11,820 bases of DNA from Planctomycetota bacterium (GTDB taxonomy: Bacteria; Planctomycetota; MHYJ01; WSZJ01; JACPWG01): assembly GCA_016220045.1 (NCBI GenBank), contig JACRIP010000029.1:1-11820 (forward strand), read 5' to 3'. The position numbers and the translations under genes are program-made. Within the stretch, counting starts at the first letter, position 1. Every line of letters starts with the position of its first letter. Below are positions 6,776 to 11,820 of this stretch, in pieces. Under the pieces are notes generated by a model, which was given only the letters and a program-made list of their open reading frames with translations, was not told the DNA's origin and ran no database searches.

Positions 6776-8059
6776 CTACCGCCGCGGCCGCGCCAGCGCC
6801 AGCGCGTTCCCCACCCACGGCGCCGCGATCACGCCCACCAGAAAGATCGGCCCCCCGACCCCCAGGACCGCGGCCGCTGCGCCCCCCGGCGACGCCAGGA
6901 AGGCGCCGCACCAGCCCGCGAGCCCCCATACGGCTATTACCGTAGTAAAGCCGGTCATCGACCGCCGCGGCCAACCCGCGCGGCAGGAGAAGACCGCGGC
7001 CACCGGAATCAGGAGCAACCCGGCACCGAGCGCCAGGAAGCCCGCGGCCGTGCTCGCGCGCCCCGCGGTCGCCAGCCACACCGCACCCGCCGCCAGCGCC
7101 ACCCCGACCGTCCCGCCCACCCAGTTCGTCGCCCGCGTCTGCTCCTCGGTCAGCGCCAGCCGCCCGAAGCGGTTCAGACGCAACAGCAGCCCGAAGAGCG
7201 GGTCCCCGAGCCAGGTCAGGAGCGCGAAGACCAGGTAGAGGATCAACAGCGGATCGATCCAGGGCGCGAGCGCCGGATGCTGCTGCGCCAGGCCGCGCAA
7301 CAGGCGCGAGCCGAAGTACCCGCCGAGCACCACCCCCCACTGGGCGCGCACGCTCAGCTTCGACATCCACAGGAGATACCGCAGCAGCCACCCATAGACC
7401 CGGTAGCGCGCCTTCATCGCCTCGACCAGCCCCGCGCGCGCGTGGTCGTTCGTCGGATCGAGCCGCATCGCCTCGCCGAAATGCGTGAGCGCGCGCTCGG
7501 GATCGCCGCGCTCCAGGCAGAGCCAGCCCTGGTTGGCGTGACTGAAGGAGTCTTCGGGCGAGCGGGCGAGCGCGCCGTCGAGCGTGCGGCCGGCTTCCTC
7601 GGTCCGGCCGAGCTTGACCAGGGCCATCGCGCGCAGGTTGGTGCAGCCGACGTGCTCGGCATCGACCGCGAGCCCCTGGTCGGCGGCCTCGAGCGCGGAG
7701 GGCCAGCGGCGTTCCTCGAAGCGGATGATCGCGAGCAGCGCGAAACCGTCCGCGTCCTCCGGGTCGAGGCGCACGGCCTCGAGCGTCGCGGCCGCCGCCC
7801 CCGCGAGGTCGCCGCGCCCGTGCAGCACCTTGCCGAGCGCGAAGTGGGAGAAGTTCAGGTGGGGACCGTAGCTGACGGCGGCGCGCGCCTCCGCCTCGGC
7901 GTCGCCGAAGTCCTCGGCCTCCAGGCGGCAGAGGGCGAGCAGCGCGTGCGCGGTGGGCTCGTGCGGGTCCTCCGCCAGCGCGAGGCGCAGCTCGCCGGCC
8001 GCGAGGTCGTGTCGCGACTGGCCGTAGAGCAGGAGCGCGCGGTCGAGATGGGGACCCAT
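6776..8059 (-). CDS. TPR-domain polytopic membrane protein
   Basis: A 427-residue protein in two halves. Residues 1 to about 215 are tandem tetratricopeptide-like helix pairs, with recurring A-x-LDP patterns such as AVRLDPEDADGF (95-106) and AMRLDPTND (197-205). From about 220 onward come membrane segments near 222-250, 267-292, 313-331, 337-357, 369-390 and 394-417. TPRs bind other proteins, so this may be a membrane receptor or scaffold; no catalytic motif is visible. The ATG at 8059 follows the AAA+ gene stop by 16 bases with no strong Shine-Dalgarno, so coupling to the upstream gene is likely. The two genes probably form one transcript, and both carry TPRs, which suggests a shared complex. 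The coding-strand base skew flips near the TPR-to-membrane junction (around 7440). Confidence 0.87.
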   Translation of the reverse strand: MGPHLDRALLLYGQSRHDLAAGELRLALAEDPHEPTAHALLALCRLEAEDFGDAEAEARAAVSYGPHLNFSHFALGKVLHGRGDLAGAAAATLEAVRLDPEDADGFALLAIIRFEERRWPSALEAADQGLAVDAEHVGCTNLRAMALVKLGRTEEAGRTLDGALARSPEDSFSHANQGWLCLERGDPERALTHFGEAMRLDPTNDHARAGLVEAMKARYRVYGWLLRYLLWMSKLSVRAQWGVVLGGYFGSRLLRGLAQQHPALAPWIDPLLILYLVFALLTWLGDPLFGLLLRLNRFGRLALTEEQTRATNWVGGTVGVALAAGAVWLATAGRASTAAGFLALGAGLLLIPVAAVFSCRAGWPRRSMTGFTTVIAVWGLAGWCGAFLASPGGAAAAVLGVGGPIFLVGVIAAPWVGNALALARPRR

Positions 8060-8075
8060 GGTCAGCGCTACGCCG

Positions 8076-9437
8076 TCACAGCTTGAGGAACTTCAGGATA
8101 TCGTCGTAGATCCCGCCCTGGTTGGAGTAGAGGGCGTAGTTGCGCGCGGTCGCGAACCACTCCTTGGTCGAGGGCTTGAGGGTGGCGGTGGCATCGAGCA
8201 GGTCGCGCGTCGCCAGCGGCTTGGGTACGCCCTCGCGCATGGCGTCGCGCAGCTTCTTCTCGATCGCGACGTCGACGACGGACTTCAGGTCGGCGCCCGA
8301 GAAGCCGACGGCCTTGTCCGCGACGTGGTCGTAGTCGAGGTCGCCGAGCGGCTTGCCTTTGCAGAGGATGCGCAGGACGGCGGCGCGCGCCGGCGCGTCC
8401 GGGGGCGGGACGAAGAGGATGCGGTCGAAGCGGCCGGGTCGGCGGAAGGCGGAGTCGAGGTGCCAGGGGGCGTTGGTGGCGGCGAGGATGAGCACGCCGT
8501 CGTTGGCGCTGGCGATGCCGTCCATCTCGGAGAGGAACTGGTTGATGAGCTGGCGGCCCGCGCTCTGCCGCATGTCGGTGCGGCTGGCGCCGAGCGCATC
8601 GACCTCGTCGAAGAAGAGCACGCAGGGCTTGTTGTCGCGGGCGCGCTGGAAGGTCTCGTGGAGGTTGCGTTCGCTCTGGCCGATCCACATGTCGAGGACG
8701 TCGTTGATGCCGACGGCGATGAAGCCGGCCTTGACCTCGCCGGCGGTGGCGCGGGCGAGATGGGTCTTGCCGCAGCCGGGCGGTCCGTACATGAGGATTC
8801 CGCCGCCGATGGCCTTGCCGTAGGCCTTGTACATTTCGGGATGGAGGAGGGGATAGATGATCTTCATCTTGATCTCCTCCTTGAGCGCGTCCATGCCGCC
8901 GACGTCCTTGAAGGAGACGGCGGGGCGCTCGAGGGTGGTGTCGGGCGGGGCGCCGGACCCCTCGGCGCGCCCGCGCACGCGGCCGTCCACCACCTCGTCC
9001 TCTTCGGTCCGGCGGGGGGGCGCGTCATCGGGTGTAATCCCGAGGCGGGAGGCGAACTCCGGGTCGGCGGCGGCGGGATCGGCGGCGCTGCCCTTCTTGT
9101 ACTGACGGACGGCGCGTTCGACGTCGCCGGCCTTGACCAGGAGGCGGGCGTGGAGCACGTAGGCGCGGCCCGGGGTGTCGTCGGCCTTGATCAGGTCCTC
9201 GACGATCACGAGCGCGGCCGAGTCCTTGCCCTGATGGTAGAAGGCGGTGGCGAGGCCGATCTTGAGGGCGGCGTTCGCCGGCTCCTGGGCGAGCGCGGCG
9301 CGGTACTCCTTGGCCGCTTCGTCGGCGCGGCCGAGGGCGAGCAGGGTGTCGGCCAGGTGCCGGCGCAGGGGGATGTTGTCGGGCGAAACCCGTAGCGCCG
9401 CGCGCAGGGGTTCGAGGGCGTCGTCGCCGCTGGGCAT
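8076..9437 (-). CDS. TPR-AAA+ ATPase (single AAA domain, meiotic-clade-like)
   Basis: A 453-residue protein. The N-terminal ~125 residues are TPR-like helices (RRHLADTLLALGRADEAAKEYRAAL at 25-49), then an acidic linker. The AAA+ module spans about 173-420: VSFKDVGGMDALKEEI start, Walker A GPPGCGKT (218-225), pore loop DMWIGQSERNL (249-259), Walker B VLFFDEVDAL (273-282, Glu278), sensor-1 ATN (320-322), second-region-of-homology FRRPGRFDR (331-339; Arg336 and Arg339 as arginine fingers) and sensor-2 GFSGADL (378-384). The C-terminal helix ending in YDDILKFLKL recalls the Vps4/katanin group. All catalytic residues are intact, so it should be an ATP-driven hexameric remodelling enzyme, without attached protease. 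ATG 9437 is supported by GGGAG 7 bases upstream and a strong promoter. The client is unknown; the downstream TPR membrane protein is the best partner candidate. Confidence 0.93.
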   Translation of the reverse strand: MPSGDDALEPLRAALRVSPDNIPLRRHLADTLLALGRADEAAKEYRAALAQEPANAALKIGLATAFYHQGKDSAALVIVEDLIKADDTPGRAYVLHARLLVKAGDVERAVRQYKKGSAADPAAADPEFASRLGITPDDAPPRRTEEDEVVDGRVRGRAEGSGAPPDTTLERPAVSFKDVGGMDALKEEIKMKIIYPLLHPEMYKAYGKAIGGGILMYGPPGCGKTHLARATAGEVKAGFIAVGINDVLDMWIGQSERNLHETFQRARDNKPCVLFFDEVDALGASRTDMRQSAGRQLINQFLSEMDGIASANDGVLILAATNAPWHLDSAFRRPGRFDRILFVPPPDAPARAAVLRILCKGKPLGDLDYDHVADKAVGFSGADLKSVVDVAIEKKLRDAMREGVPKPLATRDLLDATATLKPSTKEWFATARNYALYSNQGGIYDDILKFLKL

Positions 9438-9497
9438 GAGCAGGCTCCCGGAGCAGAACGGTGGGGGGTAGGGCCGGCGGACGAACCGCGCGGCGGC

Positions 9498-9527
9498 ATC
9501 ATACGGCGGGCGCGGGTGGCGTGTCAA
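9498..9527 (-). promoter_or_regulatory. Near-consensus sigma70 promoter of the AAA+/TPR operon
   Basis: On the minus strand a perfect TTGACA (9522-9527) is followed after 18 bases by TATGAT (9498-9503, five of six consensus). The predicted start is near 9491, about 54 bases before the ATG at 9437. Palindrome C begins about 20 bases upstream. Confidence 0.8.
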
Positions 9528-9547
9528 TCGCCCGGCGCGCCCCGGAT

Positions 9548-9741
9548 GCATGTCCGGACCTGCATCTCGACCGCACCGCCCCCTCGCATCCGGGATCTGC
9601 CCTCCGTCGTACTCGTAGCTCGTCCTCGTACTCGTACGCGAATGCCCTGGGCGTTCGAGTACGAGTACGAGTACGAGTACGACGGGGGCAGTGGTTTCGA
9701 GGCGCATGGCCGACACGGTCGAGATGCAAGAACGGACCTGC
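9548..9741. repeat. Palindromic element C with CGAGTA hexamer repeats
   Basis: This is a nearly loop-free inverted repeat centred on T9648. The right inner arm is CGAGTA repeated four times (9656-9679); the left arm is a degenerate complement of GTACTC units (about 9606-9638). Farther out, TGCATCTCGACCG (9561-9573) pairs perfectly with 9716-9728. The middle part of each arm is poorly matched. The element sits between two divergent promoters, 20 and 37 bases from their -35 boxes. Frames through it read Tyr-Glu or Val-Arg dipeptide repeats and are not proteins. The remaining sequence of 9438-9888 holds the two promoters and leaders only. Confidence 0.8.
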
Positions 9742-9778
9742 AGCCACGCGCACCCGCACTCGCACAGACCCATTCCGA

Positions 9779-9807
9779 TTGACCGCCGGGGCCGCGTCGC
9801 CTATACT
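9779..9807 (+). promoter_or_regulatory. Strong sigma70-type promoter of the bacilliredoxin operon
   Basis: TTGACC (9779-9784) is followed after 17 bases by TATACT (9802-9807); both boxes are five-of-six matches to consensus. The start would be near 9814, with a leader of about 75 bases that includes a C-rich tract. It points away from the AAA+ promoter, with palindrome C between them. Confidence 0.75.
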
Positions 9808-9888
9808 TCGGGGTTCCCGATCCCCCCAACGCGCGCTCCCCCGGCGAACGGGCGGTGTCGCGCCTGCCGCACGCGGAGGTGTAATGTC

Positions 9889-10314
9889 ATGCCGTACGAT
9901 CCCGATCTGGTCCAGCCGATGAAAGACGAAGTCACGCGCCTGGGCGTGAAGGAATTGACCGACGCGCAGGCGGTCGACGCCGCGCTCAAGGACGCGAACG
10001 GCACCGCGCTGGTGTTCGTGAACTCCGTGTGCGGCTGCGCGGCCGGCCGGGCGCGCCCGGCCCTCGAGCTGGCCCTCCAGCACAAAACCAAGCCGGACCG
10101 CACCTATACGGTGTTCGCCGGGCAGGACGTCGAGGCCACGGCGCAGGCGCGCAGCTACTTCGCGGGTCAGCCGCCGAGCTCCCCGTCGATCGCGCTCTTC
10201 AAGGAAGGCAAGCTGGTGACGATGGTCCACCGGCACATGATCGAGGGGCGCGACGCGACCGAGATCGCGGGCGACCTGGCCGCGGCGTTCGACAAGCACT
10301 GCGCCAAGAAGTAG
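9889..10314 (+). CDS. BrxA/BrxB family bacilliredoxin (YphP/YqiW type)
   Basis: A 141-residue soluble thioredoxin-fold protein. The family hallmark CGC sits at residues 48-50 in VNSVCGCAAG, at the usual position after a VFVNS strand; cis-proline-side features SPSIALFKEGKLV (98-110) and HRHMIEGRDA (114-123) also match. In Bacillota these proteins remove bacillithiol from mixed disulfides on proteins; many bacteria without bacillithiol have homologues with disulfide oxidoreductase or isomerase activity, so the thiol used here is not known. An extra Cys138 lies at the C-terminus. ATG 9889 has GGAGGT (9875-9880) 8 bases upstream; an out-of-frame ATG at 9884 is ignored. It is the first gene of a probable operon, 13 bases before the lipoprotein gene. 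It is unrelated to the phage-defence BREX gene also named brxA. Confidence 0.93.
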   Translation: MPYDPDLVQPMKDEVTRLGVKELTDAQAVDAALKDANGTALVFVNSVCGCAAGRARPALELALQHKTKPDRTYTVFAGQDVEATAQARSYFAGQPPSSPSIALFKEGKLVTMVHRHMIEGRDATEIAGDLAAAFDKHCAKK

Positions 10315-10327
10315 GAAGCAGGACGAC

Positions 10328-10786
10328 ATGAAAGGACTTTTCCGGCGGAGCCGGCGCGGCGCGGGGGCGACGGCGCTCGGGTTCTGCGCCCTGCTCACGG
10401 CGGTCGGCGCGGGGTGCGGCAAGGAAGAGCCCGCGACCCCGCCCGCCCCGCCCGCCGCCACGACTCCGCCCGCGACCGCCGGGGCCGCCGCCGGCACCGG
10501 TGCCGCGCGCCCCACCGCGGTCACCGCGCTCCAGGCCATCAGCCCGATCGCCGATCCGGCGGGCTACTACGATCGCCTGATCGACGCCAAGGCCAAGCTC
10601 CTGGTCACCAACGGCCTCGCCGCCGTCAAGGAGACCATCATGGCCTACAAGGTGAAACTGGGGCGCTACCCCGCTTCCCTCGACGAGATGCGTAAGCTCG
10701 GTCCTTTGCCTGAGCTGCCGGCGGACGCGGAGTTCGCCTACGACGCCGCGACCGGCACCATCAGCGTCGTGCCCAGGAAGAAGTAG
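10328..10786 (+). CDS. Small Ala/Pro-rich putative lipoprotein
   Basis: A 152-residue secreted protein. Residues 1-11 are basic, 12-28 hydrophobic, and Cys30 follows VGAG, giving a lipobox-like site with Gly rather than Leu at -3, so lipidation is likely but not certain. A disordered Pro/Thr/Ala linker covers about 34-70. The C-terminal part (72-152) has an amphipathic helix, a YPASLDEM motif (114-121) and a final FAYDAATGTISVVP strand segment. This ending resembles the C-terminal portion of type II pseudopilin-like proteins, but no pilin N-terminal helix is present. I do not recognise a named family. AGGA at 10320-10323 serves as ribosome site. The gene lies between the bacilliredoxin and TerC genes in the same direction, with 13- and 33-base gaps. 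Confidence 0.8.
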   Translation: MKGLFRRSRRGAGATALGFCALLTAVGAGCGKEEPATPPAPPAATTPPATAGAAAGTGAARPTAVTALQAISPIADPAGYYDRLIDAKAKLLVTNGLAAVKETIMAYKVKLGRYPASLDEMRKLGPLPELPADAEFAYDAATGTISVVPRKK

Positions 10787-10819
10787 ACAACCGGGGGCGG
10801 GCGCAGAGAGGAGAAGTGC

Positions 10820-11820
10820 ATGCCGAACGGAGCCGCGGTTCCGACCTCGCCCTGGCTCTGGGGCAGCTTCGGCGCCCTGGTCTTCGTCATGCTCGCCATC
10901 GACCTTGGCGTTTTCCATCGCCGTGCCCATGAGGTGCGCAAGCGCGAGGCCCTGGCCTGGTCCGTGGTCTGGGTCGCCCTGGCCCTCCTGTTCAACGCCG
11001 CGATCTACCACTGGCGCGGACCCGTGCCCGCCGGCGAGTTCCTCGCCAGTTACGTCCTCGAAAAGTCCCTCAGCGTCGACAATCTCTTCGTCTTCCTCGT
11101 CATCTTCAACTACTTCCACCTCTCGGCGCAGTTCCAGCACCGCGTCCTCTACTGGGGCATCCTCGGCGCCCTCGTCATGCGCGCGGTTTTCATCGCCCTG
11201 GGAACTACTCTCCTCCACCACTTCCACTGGGTGATGTACGTATTCGGCGGCCTGCTCCTCATCACCGCGGTCAAGCTCTGCATGGAGCAGGAGGAAGAGC
11301 CCGACATCTCCGACCATTTCGTCATCCGCCTGTGCCGTCGGCTCTTCCGCGTCACCGATACGTACGACGGGGGCAGTTTCTTCGTCACCAAGGACGGTGT
11401 GCGCTGGGCCACCCCGCTCTTCGTCGTGCTCGTGGTCATCGAGTTCTCCGACGTCATGTTTGCCGTCGATTCGATCCCCGCCGTGCTGGCGATCACGCAG
11501 GATCCGTTCATCGTCTACACCTCGAACGTTTTCGCGATTCTCGGCCTGCGCGCGCTCTACTTCCTGCTGCACGGCGTGATGGCGCAGTTCGTCTATCTGC
11601 GCTACGGCCTCGCGGTGATCCTCGGCTTCGTCGGCGTGAAGATGCTGCTGGTGGACACCTACAAGATCCCGATCGGCGCGTCGCTGGCGGTGATCTTCGG
11701 GGTGCTGACGGCGACGATCGTCGCCTCGCTCACGGTCGGGCGGCGGCGCGCGGAAGCGGCGGCGGCGGCAGCGCACGCCGTCGGCGCCGGCGGCGGTTCG
11801 ATCGCCGCCCCGGCGGCGGG
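10820..11820 (+). CDS. TerC/Alx-family integral membrane protein (3' end beyond the window)
   Basis: At least 333 residues, open at the right edge without a stop codon. Hydrophobic segments run at about 14-32, 46-63, 77-98, 111-131, 137-152, 198-215, 231-251, 262-278 and 285-305. The two family signatures are present: EKSLSVDNLFVF (81-92) and EFSDVMFAVDSIPAVLAIT (208-226), with conserved acidic residues Asp87, Glu208, Asp211 and Asp217 inside membrane segments. Relatives such as E. coli Alx are about 320 residues and export manganese; TerC of tellurite-resistance loci is another branch. The core is therefore complete, and only an Ala/Gly-rich tail is cut. AGGAG (10809-10813) lies 6 bases before ATG 10820. 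The 33-base gap to the previous gene leaves no room for a yybP-ykoY manganese riboswitch, so expression probably comes from the bacilliredoxin promoter. Confidence 0.93.
   Translation, partial: MPNGAAVPTSPWLWGSFGALVFVMLAIDLGVFHRRAHEVRKREALAWSVVWVALALLFNAAIYHWRGPVPAGEFLASYVLEKSLSVDNLFVFLVIFNYFHLSAQFQHRVLYWGILGALVMRAVFIALGTTLLHHFHWVMYVFGGLLLITAVKLCMEQEEEPDISDHFVIRLCRRLFRVTDTYDGGSFFVTKDGVRWATPLFVVLVVIEFSDVMFAVDSIPAVLAITQDPFIVYTSNVFAILGLRALYFLLHGVMAQFVYLRYGLAVILGFVGVKMLLVDTYKIPIGASLAVIFGVLTATIVASLTVGRRRAEAAAAAAHAVGAGGGSIAAPAA

Noticed and set aside
4745..7391. N-terminal extension of the ATP-grasp frame by 882 codons
   Set aside because: The upstream part is out of frame across RNase D and palindromes A and B; the promoter, Shine-Dalgarno and Met at 4745 fit a 474-residue protein.
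4886..8086. 1066-codon plus-strand open frame
   Set aside because: It crosses palindromes A and B and lies antisense to RNase D and the TPR gene; its start is translated repeat.
9516..9782. Small protein with Tyr-Glu dipeptide repeats
   Set aside because: It is the translated CGAGTA hexamer tract of palindrome C, without ribosome site or conserved domain.
9889..10314. BREX phage-defence gene brxA
   Set aside because: Name coincidence only; the CGC motif and thioredoxin-like length are those of bacilliredoxin, and no other BREX genes are present.
10787..10819. yybP-ykoY manganese riboswitch before the TerC gene
   Set aside because: The gap is only 33 bases, too short for the aptamer.

Overview
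This is an 11.8 kb window of high-GC bacterial chromosome (roughly 70% G+C by eye). Ordinary Shine-Dalgarno sites and sigma70-type promoters are visible, and short intergenic gaps are filled by palindromic repeats. Several traits suggest a Gram-negative or deep-branching phylum such as Planctomycetota or a relative: a zinc-ribbon Ser/Thr kinase with many membrane segments, a bacilliredoxin, a TPR-AAA+ ATPase, and intergenic palindromes of the ACCACAGAGG and CCACGAAG type. Nothing in the window fixes the taxon. I see no phage, CRISPR, rRNA, tRNA or transposase genes.

Layout. Positions 1-145 are non-coding with a small palindrome. From 4745 down to 146 runs a minus-strand three-gene operon: a circularly permuted, glutathionylspermidine-synthase-like ATP-grasp protein, then an Hanks-type Ser/Thr kinase with an N-terminal zinc ribbon and a polytopic C-terminal half, then a membrane-anchored CX5R (dual-specificity-like) phosphatase. 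Its promoter has a perfect TATAAT at 4836-4841. Next comes palindrome A (4881-5098), then a minus-strand RNase D (5114-6460) with its own promoter, then palindrome B (about 6551-6774). After B lies a minus-strand pair: a TPR-AAA+ ATPase (8076-9437) followed by a TPR membrane protein (6776-8059). They are driven by a near-consensus promoter (TTGACA, 18 bp, TATGAT). Palindrome C (about 9548-9741) sits between this promoter and the divergent plus-strand promoter (TTGACC, 17 bp, TATACT). The latter drives a BrxA/BrxB bacilliredoxin, a small proline/alanine-rich lipoprotein and a TerC/Alx-family membrane protein that runs off the right edge.

How the parts may work together (inference). The left operon joins a kinase and a phosphatase in one transcript, which would suit a reversible phosphorylation switch at the membrane; the ATP-grasp ligase may be a target or a metabolic partner. 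The AAA+/TPR pair looks like a soluble remodelling ATPase with a membrane partner. The right operon mixes thiol-redox and metal/membrane functions, as expected of a stress module.

The strongest non-genic signals are the three different hairpin-forming elements. Each fills an intergenic slot next to a promoter. A and B each have a 33-nt loop, and A and C share a terminal motif. Several genes also show a change in coding-strand skew, from C-rich to G-rich, part-way along their length.
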